Below are positions 1-10,600 of a DNA stretch of 64,000 nt, one piece after another. Every line of letters starts with the position of its first letter. Position 1 is the stretch's first letter. The stretch is from Sarcomyxa edulis (Eukaryota > Basidiomycota > Agaricomycetes > Agaricales > Mycenaceae). A model generated the notes under the pieces. The model was not told the origin of the DNA. It did no database searches and worked only from the letters and a program-made list of their open reading frames with translations. A program made the position numbers and the translations under genes. The stretch lies in the NCBI GenBank assembly GCA_009761415.1, contig QUOL01000009.1:930001-994000 (forward strand), given 5' to 3'.

Positions 1-12
1 GAAATAAAATGC

Positions 13-100
13 AACTGGCAAGAATTGAACCCCAGACCTTAGCATAAATTATATAATCTATGTAATAATCTGGCGCTCTTACCAACTGAGCCATAAAGAA
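13..100 (-). pseudogene. degenerate tRNA-like sequence A
   Basis: Read on the minus strand, this stretch has an A-box-like TGGCTCAGTTGG (82-93) and a B-box-like GGTTCAATTCT (about 21-32), spaced as in a tRNA with an insertion in the anticodon arm. The acceptor and T stems do not pair well, so it is unlikely to be a working tRNA. A related sequence lies inverted at 611-690 and shares the ATTATATAAT insert. It could be a decayed tRNA-Ile(UAU)-type gene or the head of a tRNA-derived retroposon. Confidence 0.45.
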
Positions 101-238
101 ATATTATTTTGCAACATTTAATGCAATATATACACCATCTACAAACTTATTTCAATCATTTCTCTATCAAATAAAATACTAAAAATACCAAATAAATTGT
201 AATAAATACTAGGATTAAGCATGAATCTTCCCACACAA

Positions 239-274
239 AGGTTAGGGTAAGCAGCTTGCTGCTTACCCTAACCT
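239..274. repeat. palindrome built from telomere-like motif
   Basis: A perfect 17-bp inverted repeat (arms 239-255 and 258-274) with a 2-nt centre. Each arm contains TTAGGGTAAGCAGC or its complement, so the palindrome looks like two telomere-like ends joined head to head. Confidence 0.8.
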
Positions 275-370
275 GGAATAAAGCATAGTGTAAGGAATCT
301 TATTATGTAATCGTTACACATATATTTAATCATCAAAACCTATGAAAAGCTTATATAAGAGGCTAGGATG

Positions 371-520
371 TTAGAGTTAGGGTTAGGTTAAGTTAGGGTT
401 AGAGTTAGGTGTTAGGGTTAGGGGTATATCATCAAAAAAACAAGGTTAGGGTTAGGAGGTTAGGGTTAGGTAGTTAGGGTTAGGAAGGTTAGGGTTAGTA
501 TAGTTAAGTTAGGGTTAGGC
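371..520. repeat. degenerate interstitial telomere-like repeat
   Basis: About ten copies of TTAGGG or TTAGGGTTAGG separated by short spacers such as AGG, TAG and GTTAAG. TTAGGG is the usual telomere repeat of filamentous fungi. The copies are irregular and lie internal to other sequence, so this is an interstitial patch or a repaired or captured end, not a working telomere. The rest of 101-610 is AT-rich with no gene visible. Confidence 0.75.
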
Positions 521-610
521 AAGAGAAAACTCATTTAATATTGAATTTATTGATAATAAAAGAATTACCCAAAAGGGTACATAGTTTACTGTATTATAAT
601 TGTATTTAAG

Positions 611-690
611 CTTCTATAGCTCAGTTGGTATATTGCCAGATAGTATGATTATATAATCTAACATGGTCACAGGTTCAATTCTTGCTGAAA
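611..690 (+). pseudogene. degenerate tRNA-like sequence B
   Basis: A plus-strand relative of the sequence at 13-100. It has TATAGCTCAGTTGG (615-628) and GGTTCAATTCTTGC (672-685) with a GATTATATAATCTA insert between them. The D-arm region and B box are recognisable but the stems are poor. The two copies face each other across the telomere-like patch. Confidence 0.45.
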
Positions 691-729
691 ACATCTTTAT
701 TTTGCTTATTAAACATCACGACTGACCTT

Positions 730-790
730 TGCCTCAGGTCATGGCTGTAGCCAGGGCCTGGCTAGCGTTTGCGCATTTGACATCGGTACA
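730..790 (-). repeat. possible 3' LTR fragment of the gypsy element
   Basis: Read on the minus strand from 790, the sequence starts TGTACCGATGTCAAATG and includes AAACGCTAGCCAGG. The presumed 5' LTR (from 7621) starts TGTCACGCGTCAC and has AAACGCTGGCCAAG at a similar offset. The match is short and imperfect, so the assignment is tentative. No polypurine tract is evident. Confidence 0.35.
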
Positions 791-829
791 CCATGGCTAG
801 GACCATGGAATTTAGGCTAAATTTCACCT

Positions 830-3800
830 CTAGGGCTCTCCTACAACGCAATCCTCCAGATCCCACGCAACAAAAGTGGCTCGTCGAGCCGGCCCTTGCG
901 AATAAGAAGGCTCGAGCGGAGCTAACGAGGCAGAATCCGTTATGATGGGAACTTCGAAGTCCACGCCGGGAGACGTATGTATCGGAGGACCTCGAGGCAA
1001 ACGCGAAAGCGGATCAACGTTCGAATGGGTCCGCCCAGGGCGATGAACGATTTCCAAATCGGGGAAGGCCGAAAAGACCACGCCCCAGGCGGCGAGCCGA
1101 CGATTGGCATTTTCGTAGGTACGAGCCCACTGGAGAGCTGAATGGTCCGTCACCAAAATGACCTTCTCGCCTTCAATAAAAGGCAGGAACTTTACCAGGC
1201 CTTCCTTCGCCCCCAAAGCTTCCCGCTCCGTCGTGGAATAACGCGTTTCCGCCCCTTTGAACGTGCGAGACCAATACGCTATCACCCGCTCGACTTCGAC
1301 AATAGAATCTTCGAAGGTGGATCCCCACGCTGCTGCGGGGTGGCTGTCCACTATCTTCGAGCTCAGGGACACCGTCAACTTGGGAGGAGGCTGACCTGAG
1401 TCATAGGCTTTCTTTAGCTTCGCGTAAGCTCGAGTACCCTTCAAATCCCGGATCGCTATGGGTTGGATCTGTTGGAGCGCACATCCCAGGGCCTCGTCGG
1501 AGGCGTCCGTATAGAGACGGTAGGGCGAACCTTCCTTAGGATGTCCCAGGACCGGAGCCACTCGGAGAGCGTCTTTGACCGCCTTAAACGCGAACTCCTG
1601 CTCGGCGCCCCAGAACCACTTGGTCCCTTGTCGCAACAGCTGAAAAAGCGGGGAGCAAACGTCGGCGTAGAAGGGTATGAACGTCGAAAAGTAAACCGCC
1701 ATCCCTAAAAACGTCTGAAGCTGGGACACCTTTGACGGTCGTTCCAGCTCCAGTATGGCTCGAACCTTTTCCAAGTGCGTCGACAATCCCAAGCGAGACA
1801 CCTTATGACCCAAGAGCAGGATGGATGAATAGAACAGATGGCACTTGGTAGGGGATAATGTGATACCGGCACCTTCTATGGCTGCGAGGACTTTGTCCAG
1901 ATGAACGATGTGCTCTTCGTAGGATTTCGAATAGATCACAATATCGTCTATGTAGACCAAACAGAAAATCCACAAGTAAGGAGCAAGCACAGTCTGCATG
2001 ACACGTTGAAAAATCGAAGGCCCGTTACGCAGGCCAAAGGGCATGCGCAGGAATTGGAAGAGACCTCTATGGGTTCGGAACGCAGTCTTTTCCACATCGT
2101 CAGGATGCATCTCAAGCTGCGTGAACCCAGCCAAAGCGTCCAGAGAGGACAGCACCTGCGCGCCCGATAAAGACGAGAGGATCTCCGATTGGCGCGGAAT
2201 AGGAAACTCGTCTGGGATCGTCGCTGCATTAAGCTTCCTGTAGTCGACGCAGAATCGAGGTTTACCGTTCCTGTACGCGATGACAACTGGCGCACTCCAA
2301 GGGCTCTTCGACTCCTCGATGACGCCAAGTTCGAACCACTTGTCGATCTGTTCATCGATGACTAATCGTTTCGCAGGCGACGTCCCATACATGGGAACGG
2401 CGATAGGGACCTGACCGTCCAGAGTGCGTATGTGCACGCGCGCGGGATGATGTCCTAACCGACCGTCAAAACCAAAAGCGCCCTTCCGCCTTTCCAGCAT
2501 TTCCCAGACAGCATCTTCCATTCCCGGCGGTAGCTCCCCTACGTCCAAGGACTCCTTCATTTTCGATGAGGGGTACACGGTTGAGTCAGGTAAAGCCGCC
2601 GTTTTAGGGCCATAGGCTTCCTCACGCTCGGCCTCACCGTCTGGAACGTTGGCATCAGTGGCTTCCGAGACAGCCATATTAGCCAAAAGAATGGTCCGAA
2701 TTCGCATGGCGTCCAAAGCGAGCAAGTCTAAATGTTCTTGTGTCTCCGGGCGATCGAAATAAACTCCAGGATCCCGCAAGGTACCAATTATCTCTCCCTT
2801 CCGAATCATGTGTGGTCGGTCAGAGGGGTTGCAGATAGGAACCCAAGGATTCGAGGCAGTGATTAAGACATTCGGTACCGCAAAGTAGGAATCCCCGTTA
2901 TTTGCCAGAAGCGTCTTCTCGACAAGCCATTCCTTCTCGTCTTCAAATTGCCCCGTGACCAGTATCGGCTTGCATTCGCTAGGGCGTAACTTATAGTCCT
3001 GTGCAGCCCGAACGTAGGTATTCTCTTCGAGCTGACGGAGCCGCCGTCGTCGTCGCTTGGCCTTGTCCCGGCGATGCAACTTGGCCCGAATGAAATGAGT
3101 GGCTAGGTAGGCGCTCTGGCGCATGCGATCGAAATCCCTCGTTCGGTCGACCCCTTCAACGGGAACAAAATGACCCGCGTTGGAAAAGTCCAGGTAAGTT
3201 CCTCGTTCCACATTCCGGTCGATGGACAACTCGAAGTTTTGCTGGTAATCCTCACCGAGTAGTATGGGAACCGACATGCCAGGCACTACGTACATTTCGG
3301 CTTCGGTTTCCAGAATCTCTCCCGTCACCGTCTGCATGTATACTGGTAAGGAAACGTAACCGGTAATGGACGAAGTTTTGTCGGTAAGTTGCCAAAGTTG
3401 CATCTTCAATCCCGTTTGCATGGGCGGAGGAGCTTTAAGGGAGCGATACAACTCCTCGGATATCAAGCTAACATCCGCCCCCGAGTCTATACGCAGATCC
3501 ACCGGCTCATCCGTTAGGCTGGAGACCCAACCCTTCGTCATAAGCACAGACACGCCTACGGCGGAAAACCCAGCGGGATGATACCGCTTCTTAGGCAAGC
3601 GAATCGGAGTAGCGTCCAAAGTGGGAATGGGATAGTTTTCCTTGACGAATTCTTGTATGGGTACGTCGGTCTCCCCGTGAAAGTCCTCCTCCAGGGTATA
3701 TTCACGATCGTCAGCGGGCAGCGGGACAGAATCGCCCGACATTGAGCCGTTGTTCGCTGAATAATGCGCGTCACCTTTACGCCAGTGAGCCGTGTACGCC

Positions 3801-6800
3801 GACTTCACTTCCTCCTCTACGCCGCTGCTTTCCAACACACTCGTCTCAGATTTGGGCCTTCGTCGATGCTCCTCCCACGATTCGTCTTCTACTTCTTCAA
3901 CCTGAACCGTGCGCATCAACTTCGCGACCTCTGCCTCGGGCTTATATCCCTTCGTCCCGTTCTGGAGTCCTCCAAGGATCTCCGGGCTCGAAGGAAATGC
4001 CGACTCAAAACCCGATTGAGAATTGCTGTCCAGCACGTCCAGGTCTACGACCGATTCCGCTAGCCGGTGATTCAAGAAAACACTATAGGCTCCGGCGTAA
4101 ATCTCGTCTAGATCGCTAGGTTGCGTTTGGACCACCTTGACTGAACGCTTCTCCCTTTCCAGGTAGACGTTCCAGTGCGGACATTCCTTATCCCAGTGGT
4201 TCTTGCTACCGCATACTTTGCAGGGAGAAGGAGGTAGTCGCCCCATCTGGGTCGTGACGGAGTCGCTCTTCGGGAACGGGTATCCACCCTTCGGAGGAGG
4301 GCGTGGCCGCCTTTGCAGAGTTTGGAAGGCTTCCTTCACGATTCGGTCCTCGTTGGCAACCGACCCAATGACAGGTTCCTCTTCCTCAGCTAGTTCGATT
4401 AAAGGAGTCTCATCCGTTCCGTGGACAGCGTTGGCACGTCGATTGCTATTATCGCGCCAACGAGGTCTCGAGTCCACATCAATTCCGAGTTTCTTCAGAG
4501 CTCCCGCGAGATTTTCCGTGGTAAGAGAGTTGGAAGAGGATCCTCTCGCAGTGTAGGCTAACGTGTCGGAGTAGAGAGCCACTCTGGAGTACAGGGTAGC
4601 AGAATCAGGTATGGCTTCCAGGTTGATGATTGCGCCCCACGGAATGGGAGCCCTGGTCATGACCACATGTACTTCCTGTGGGCCTCCGAAATCAGCCGTC
4701 GCCAGCATACGAGTATACATAATCCGTCTGGAAATAAATCCTTGCGGAGTCTCATTCTCGAATCCCCTTTGACGGAAACGCTGCTGACCGAACTCGAGGT
4801 TCATTTTCTGCTGCCATGCGGTCCCCAAGTACTCCCTTTTGATGACTTCGAGGTAATTCAGATAGTGTGATCTCATGAACACCTTACGACCTTCGTCTAG
4901 TAGTTGCCACCAATTTCGTACGTCCGAACCTTGCTCCAGTTTCTTCCACAGCCAGTAACCCAAAGCATTGGGCATCCATCCACCTAGAGCGGCTATTTCC
5001 TGTACGTCCCAGAAATATTGTAAAGCGGTGGAATGATTTCCGTCCCAGGACGGCAAGTCGTCTTGCTTTAACTCCGGCTTAATAGTCGGAACGACGGCGC
5101 CGTACGGGGGAATCATCTGTCGGCTATTGTAGAAACCTCCCGGCATGCCTTGCTGTCCGAAAGCATTCGGAAAATTTCCCCCTCCGGGGTTAGGAGGACC
5201 ACCTCCTCCTCCTCCACCGTGGTTGGGCCCACCTCCTCCAGGTGGTCCTGGTGGTCCAGGCGGTCCAGGCGGTCCAGGCGGTCGAGGCGGACCCCTACCT
5301 CCAGAATTCCTCCATGGATCACCCCTTCCATCTTGCGGGAAAGGATCGTCATCGTCCCCGCCTGGAGGACCTCCGCTTCGAGAGGACGGATTGTAGTACC
5401 CCTCGTACCCTGTAAAACGATAGGTACGTTCGGCCGGGTCGTTCGGTCTCGGTACGCTCGAATCAGGTTGATTCTGTCTCGCCGAGTTCAAATCAGGTCC
5501 GACAGAGTTACTGTTACCCCGTCGGAAGTCTTCTGGTCTACCAGGTTTGCTCCTGGCATCATTGCCGTCTTTCGGAGCGTCGTCATCACTGACGGTCGTC
5601 CCGTCCTCTTCGTCTCGTCTCTGGGCAGATTCCTCAGCGCGTTCGTTACTCCGTGTATCACGACGCCCGGACGCGAAGTCCGAGGTTCTGGGCAGTCCGT
5701 AGCCTGTTCCTCCTGGAGGTTTCCCATACGGGAAGTTGGACGCCAGTCCCCAAGTAGGGTCGTTGCGGTAGTACTGCCTAAGAGTATCTCCTGGTCGAGT
5801 GAAGAACGAAGCGTCATCCTTGAACTGAGTGCGCTCACCCATTAGCGGCAGGGTGGTGCTATTTGCATTCGGAAGGAAGGAGTTTTCCCGCGCGGCCGGG
5901 GTCTGTTCATACCCAGCTCCACTCGAGAGCCCATTGTCTCTGTCCGATGAATTTCCCCAGGTGACGCTTTTACGAGGGCCTCTACTTCGACGAGTGACCA
6001 AAGGATCTTCCGTCGGCAATCTAAACCCCCCCCCGGCTTTGTAACTGGTGCGGGGGTTGTTTCTTCGTTCTCGTCTGACTCCTCCTTCGTCGTAATACAC
6101 TATGACCGGGTCCGACTCAGGGAGCCTGTCCGGAAACGACAACAGCAAAGGAGATGGGGGGGCGACAACGTCAGCGACGTTGTATCCCTCCTGGAGTTTG
6201 CCCAACTGCAACTCCGAAAGCTTATCCCTTAGGTGAGGAACATTTCGGTATAAGTAGTTAACTTGTTCCACTAGAGACGGGGATCCGTTCAAGGAGGCAT
6301 AGAGTTCTGGGGCTGTAGACGCCGGAGACAGAACATCGATTCTCTCCGGGCTTCGAAGCTCCTTCTCGTACTTAGAAAAGTACTTTTGGGCAAGCTCGAT
6401 TCTGGTGCGAATTCCTTCCCAAGCTACGTTCAGCTCAGCTAGCGAATCCGCACCCCGTAGCGTTGTTAAGAACGAGCCGAAAGGATCCAATAGGAAATAA
6501 GTAGTTTTGCCAGGAATCAACGCCGCGGCTTTCCTGGTGAACTCTTGCAATTCCGAAACCGTTGCCTCCAAAAGGCGCGCAAACGTTACTTCCAGGGCGA
6601 ATCGAGAATGGCGCCCTTCCAAAGAAATTCCCAAGTCCAAAACATCTCTGTTAGAGAGCGAATCTTTACTAGCGTACATCTTCGCCCTAGTACTCGTAGA
6701 ACTCATAGTCTCCCCATCGTCTAGATATTCTCGCTTCAAATTAGACATTTCCGCTAACGCTCGCGCGCGATCGTTGAGCGAGCTTGAGGGGCCCGGTCTC

Positions 6801-6838
6801 GATTCCTCGTCCTCCTCCATGACCGTCTGAGTAGCCAT
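830..6838 (-). CDS. Ty3/gypsy Gag-Pol polyprotein (Gag, protease, RT, RNase H; no integrase)
   Basis: The start given is the first ATG (6838). The same frame is open further upstream to about 7220 but has no ATG there; residue numbers below count from the TTG codon at 7039. Gag has Glu/Arg-rich and Gly/Pro-rich stretches, including a collagen-like PPGPPGPPG run at about 590-610, then a zinc knuckle of CX2CX4HX4C form (CKVCGSKNHWDKEC). The protease follows with DSGAD, then an RT with FCVDYRKLN and the catalytic YIDD box, and an RNase H with LYTDASDEALG and VTDHSALQW. It ends soon after the NVDPLSRLP motif that normally precedes the linker to integrase. No in-frame stop interrupts about 2,000 codons, so decay is limited. 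The function is reverse transcription of the element in cytoplasmic particles. Confidence 0.9.
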   Translation of the reverse strand: MATQTVMEEDEESRPGPSSSLNDRARALAEMSNLKREYLDDGETMSSTSTRAKMYASKDSLSNRDVLDLGISLEGRHSRFALEVTFARLLEATVSELQEFTRKAAALIPGKTTYFLLDPFGSFLTTLRGADSLAELNVAWEGIRTRIELAQKYFSKYEKELRSPERIDVLSPASTAPELYASLNGSPSLVEQVNYLYRNVPHLRDKLSELQLGKLQEGYNVADVVAPPSPLLLSFPDRLPESDPVIVYYDEGGVRRERRNNPRTSYKAGGGFRLPTEDPLVTRRSRGPRKSVTWGNSSDRDNGLSSGAGYEQTPAARENSFLPNANSTTLPLMGERTQFKDDASFFTRPGDTLRQYYRNDPTWGLASNFPYGKPPGGTGYGLPRTSDFASGRRDTRSNERAEESAQRRDEEDGTTVSDDDAPKDGNDARSKPGRPEDFRRGNSNSVGPDLNSARQNQPDSSVPRPNDPAERTYRFTGYEGYYNPSSRSGGPPGGDDDDPFPQDGRGDPWRNSGGRGPPRPPGPPGPPGPPGPPGGGGPNHGGGGGGGPPNPGGGNFPNAFGQQGMPGGFYNSRQMIPPYGAVVPTIKPELKQDDLPSWDGNHSTALQYFWDVQEIAALGGWMPNALGYWLWKKLEQGSDVRNWWQLLDEGRKVFMRSHYLNYLEVIKREYLGTAWQQKMNLEFGQQRFRQRGFENETPQGFISRRIMYTRMLATADFGGPQEVHVVMTRAPIPWGAIINLEAIPDSATLYSRVALYSDTLAYTARGSSSNSLTTENLAGALKKLGIDVDSRPRWRDNSNRRANAVHGTDETPLIELAEEEEPVIGSVANEDRIVKEAFQTLQRRPRPPPKGGYPFPKSDSVTTQMGRLPPSPCKVCGSKNHWDKECPHWNVYLEREKRSVKVVQTQPSDLDEIYAGAYSVFLNHRLAESVVDLDVLDSNSQSGFESAFPSSPEILGGLQNGTKGYKPEAEVAKLMRTVQVEEVEDESWEEHRRRPKSETSVLESSGVEEEVKSAYTAHWRKGDAHYSANNGSMSGDSVPLPADDREYTLEEDFHGETDVPIQEFVKENYPIPTLDATPIRLPKKRYHPAGFSAVGVSVLMTKGWVSSLTDEPVDLRIDSGADVSLISEELYRSLKAPPPMQTGLKMQLWQLTDKTSSITGYVSLPVYMQTVTGEILETEAEMYVVPGMSVPILLGEDYQQNFELSIDRNVERGTYLDFSNAGHFVPVEGVDRTRDFDRMRQSAYLATHFIRAKLHRRDKAKRRRRRLRQLEENTYVRAAQDYKLRPSECKPILVTGQFEDEKEWLVEKTLLANNGDSYFAVPNVLITASNPWVPICNPSDRPHMIRKGEIIGTLRDPGVYFDRPETQEHLDLLALDAMRIRTILLANMAVSEATDANVPDGEAEREEAYGPKTAALPDSTVYPSSKMKESLDVGELPPGMEDAVWEMLERRKGAFGFDGRLGHHPARVHIRTLDGQVPIAVPMYGTSPAKRLVIDEQIDKWFELGVIEESKSPWSAPVVIAYRNGKPRFCVDYRKLNAATIPDEFPIPRQSEILSSLSGAQVLSSLDALAGFTQLEMHPDDVEKTAFRTHRGLFQFLRMPFGLRNGPSIFQRVMQTVLAPYLWIFCLVYIDDIVIYSKSYEEHIVHLDKVLAAIEGAGITLSPTKCHLFYSSILLLGHKVSRLGLSTHLEKVRAILELERPSKVSQLQTFLGMAVYFSTFIPFYADVCSPLFQLLRQGTKWFWGAEQEFAFKAVKDALRVAPVLGHPKEGSPYRLYTDASDEALGCALQQIQPIAIRDLKGTRAYAKLKKAYDSGQPPPKLTVSLSSKIVDSHPAAAWGSTFEDSIVEVERVIAYWSRTFKGAETRYSTTEREALGAKEGLVKFLPFIEGEKVILVTDHSALQWARTYENANRRLAAWGVVFSAFPDLEIVHRPGRTHSNVDPLSRLPRGPPIHTSPGVDFEVPIITDSASLAPLEPSYSQGPARRATFVAWDLEDCVVGEP

Positions 6839-7259
6839 TTCTTGACCCAGTCGAGCCTCGAGCGAAGGTAGAGGTTTGTTTAAATCCGATAACCCGTCTT
6901 CTGCTTCGTAGAAGCGAGTTGGTTGATCTGGGGAAAAGGGGGAAGACCAGAATTCTGGCGCCAACGACGTTCGAGATCGGTGATGGCGATTCGATGCGAT
7001 TGCTTCGGATAAGGCCTTCTGGTGTTTTTCCGAGCTCAATTCTTGCTCGATAGACGTAGATTGAGGTACGATAGCTGCGTCCGACGTCGTAGTCGACTGA
7101 AAGTCGAGAGCTCGCTTGACCGAGCGATAACTTCCGGGTCGACGAGGTATTCTAGTAGTAAGAATGCGATCTGGTTTGTCCTTAGGCTGTAAGCCGGCCA
7201 GGTTGCTGAATTACGTCCGGATTTGTCCACCTTTGTGGCACTAGCGAACTAATTCCACA

Positions 7260-7621
7260 AATACTTGATGACGTGGTTCGTGTTCAGCGTACTACTGGCG
7301 AGCTTCGTGCCGCGTTAGGGGGACTAATATCACCCTTCCTAGCTCACGAGAACAGAGGCCGTTCAGGCAGTCCTCGAACGTATGCTCTGTTCTCTAATCT
7401 CTCAGGCAGTCCTTGAGAGACGAGATAAGAAGGCTCCTGGATGTAGATTATATCAGTAGCCTTTAATGTACTAATGCTTACCTCGCGAGGCCCCTGGCCC
7501 GAAGTTAGACACGGAGACGTCGACGTGAGAACTTAGGCTAGAGGAACGAGTTGTGGAGATAAGATGATAATATTCGTGTCGGCGCTTGGCCAGCGTTTAC
7601 ATGACTATGTGACGCGTGACA
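7260..7621 (-). repeat. presumed 5' LTR and leader of the gypsy element
   Basis: Upstream of gag on the minus strand there is no coding frame. Reading from 7621 the sequence begins TGTCACGCGTCACATAG, a typical LTR start, and the block ends near the leader of the open frame. The inner edge and primer-binding site could not be fixed. The outer edge lies about 70 bp from the start of the copia frame, so one element probably inserted into the other. Confidence 0.5.
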
Positions 7622-7690
7622 AGGTCGGAGTTCGTAATGAAAGAAAAGAGAAACGACCATTTAGGTCTGAAAGTAAATCATAGGGCGTGA

Positions 7691-10600
7691 ATGATACGTA
7701 GGAAAGAAAGGAATAAAAGAACGGCCACACACGTCACCGGTAGCGCTCGGAAAGCCGTCGAGATCGAGGAACGCGATGACGGAAAGTGGTACGTTCCCAA
7801 GACCACTTCTCCTCTCGACGAAGCCCAGATCGAAGAGTACGAAGAAAAATTGGATAAATGGAGACAGAAGGAGGCGTCGGTCCGCGAGGTCATCTACGAG
7901 ACCGTTAGTCAGTCGATGTTCTTACTTATCAAGAACGAACCGACCGCGGCCGCACTCTGGAAGAAACTCGTATCCATCAATGAAGGAAAAGGTGATATGA
8001 TTCAGATGAATACACTCACCAAGATGCAGCAGATGCGCTGCCCGGAGGGAGGCAACATCCGAGTCCACATCTCTCGGATGACCGAACTCCATGAGGAGCT
8101 CGCCGGAATGGGTGCTCCACTTACCAACGTACAGTTCTCCACCTACATTCGTGCCTCATTACCCCCATCCTACCACTCCTTACTCACCTCCATCAACGCC
8201 ACCTCTCGAATCACCGGAAAAGCGATTTCGAGCAGCGCCCTGATCCAAGAGATCTACGAGGCAGCTGACGACGCTACCGTAACAAAATCGAACGTTGAAC
8301 AGGAGGGAAACTCGGCTCTAGCTGCGTTTAAAGGGAAGGGGAAAGGAAAAGGTCGAGGGGGAGAGTCCAAGTCAAAAGGGGAGAAGTACTGTTCAGTCTG
8401 CAAGAAAAAGGGTTATCATACCAAGGAGGATTGTCGGGCTAAAGGAGGAGGAAAGGAGGGTCAGGCTCCAGAATGGTACTTGAAGAAGAAAGGGGAGGAT
8501 ACCTCCGCCAAAGCGAATATTGCGGTCGATGAACATGACATCGCCTTCTTCCTAGACCTCGGAGCTCAGGACGACAATCTCGATAATGTCGCTCTCGTCA
8601 TTACCTCCGATTTCCAATCCGCCGCCCTCACCGCACCGAAAACGTCGAACGGCGTCATCCTCGATAGTGGTGCTAGTCGTCACTTCACTGGGGATAGATC
8701 GAGTATGGTGAATTTCGTCGAAATCCCGGGTTCACCAGTACGCGCCGCCGACGGTCGCACCTTCAGCGCGACAGGTTGCGGAGACGTCCAAACCTTTCTT
8801 CCTATGGGTGACGGAGTCAAACCAACTCCAGTTACTATCCGAAATGTCTATTACTCACCTCAAATGGCGTTCACCCTTGTTTCCGTCAGCCGAATGGACC
8901 GAGCGAAGTTCATTCTCCATATCGAGGATGGAATCTGTGAAATCAGAACTCCTAAACCAAATTCTCGAGTTATCGGAAGGATCCCTGAAAGCAGAGGACT
9001 TTACCGTATCAATTCTACACCCACTATTCCCGATCTCGTTTCCATCGCTAACGTCGCATCTAAAATCATGTCCATATCAGAACTACACCGTAAAATGGGT
9101 CATGTAAACCACGACGACTTACGCAAAATGGTCACGGACGGATTGGTGGAAGGCATCGAGTTGGATATCGACTCGGAGCCCGAGTTTTGCTCGTCCTGCA
9201 TTCAGGCAAAAGCGACTCGTAAACCCTTTCCAAAGCAGAGTGAGCACAACCACTCTTACCAGGCTTATGGAGAGAAGATCGTCACCGATCTCTGGGGGGC
9301 TGCTCAAGTCACCTCGTTGGGCGGTCACAACTACTTTGTCTGTTACCTGGATCTCTGGAGTCACGAGGAGAAGGCGTACTTTCTCCGTCTTAAATCCGAG
9401 GCGTTCGAGACCTACAAAAAGTACGAAGCCTGGGTAAAAGTCCAACGTAATTCAGTCATCAAAATCCTTGGTTCAGATCGAGGGGGAGAATTTACCTCAA
9501 AAGAATTCAACGACCATCTCGAGTATGCCGGAACGATTCGTCATCTAAACGTACATGACTCTTCGCAATCGAACGGAGCGTCCGAACGTGCGAATCGGAC
9601 CCACCTAGAATGCGCCCGAGCGATGTTATTCGCCGCCAGTCTCCCGAAATATCTCTGGGCGGAAGCCATCGGTCACTCCATATGGATCCGGAATCGGGCT
9701 CCCACACGCGCGATACCCGAGGCGATGACTCCCCACGAGAAGGCGACTGGTGAGAAGCCCAATTTGACGAACCTACTTGAGTGGGGGACGTCAGTTTGGG
9801 TGAAACAGCTAGATGTGAAGAAACTCGAACCTCGAGCTGCAGAAGGTCGTTTTGTGGGTTATGATGTGGAGTCCAAGGGCTATAGGGTGTACTGGCCTAA
9901 AAAGCGTTCTGTTACAGTGGAAAGGGACGTTTATTTCGATAGGAATGAAGTCCTAGAGCCTGGGACCACTCAGGTTGAGGGGGGGAAGGACTCAGATCTT
10001 TTTGATCCTAACCCTAGCACCCCGCCTGTTCCTGTGGCTCCAGAACCCGAAGTACTCCCTAAACGCGAGCCAGAGCTGAAAAACGACGAATTGGACTCAC
10101 ATACCTTGCCAGATCATCAAAAGTCCGAAATTCCCAAGCCTGACAGCTCTCCTCCACCAGAACTTCCCCAAAACACCTCCAAACCCATTCCAACTCCTTC
10201 CATTCACTCAGAGGACCTAAACGTCGATGAGAACGATTCTAAACCTCATCTAGGACGAGGCCAACGAGCCAGGAAGCCAGTGGGATACTACAAGCAGCTG
10301 ATGGATGGGAAAATTGATCCCAGAGTTGCAGAAATGGCCGAAATGATGGATTTTGCTGGTGAAGCAGATTTTGAGGCTGAAGGACTTGATGTAGAGGCCA
10401 GTGGGTGTCCAGGAAGTGCTGAGGACGAGTGGTTTGGAAAGGTGGTGGAATTCGCGCTGGTGGGAGAAGATGCAATGGAGCCGAGCAGTGTGATCGAAGC
10501 CTTGGAAGGCCCGAAGTCACATGAGTGGACCGACGCGATCGAGGCCGAACTTTCCCAAATCGAGAAAGTCAATACCTGGGAACTCGTCGACCTACCTCCA

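Larger units (their letters stand above)
730..7621 (-). mobile_element. Ty3/gypsy LTR retrotransposon, integrase-less copy
   Basis: The minus-strand element consists of a 5' LTR-like region (about 7260-7621), a very long open gag-pol frame, and a short piece resembling the LTR start (about 730-790). The order protease, reverse transcriptase, RNase H is that of Ty3/gypsy (Metaviridae). Fewer than 50 codons follow the RNase H end before the stop, so the integrase is absent. The element is therefore non-autonomous for integration. Whether this is a recent deletion of one copy or a feature of its subfamily cannot be seen from one copy. Confidence 0.8.

Noticed and set aside
13..100. Functional tRNA gene
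   Set aside because: A and B boxes are present, but the acceptor and T stems do not pair adequately.
371..520. A true chromosome end
   Set aside because: The TTAGGG copies are irregular, do not reach the window edge and are followed by a tRNA-like sequence on both sides. It is better read as interstitial.
5150..5845. 231-codon plus-strand frame rich in Ser, Arg and Val
   Set aside because: It is the antisense of the Gly/Pro-rich Gag region of the gypsy element.
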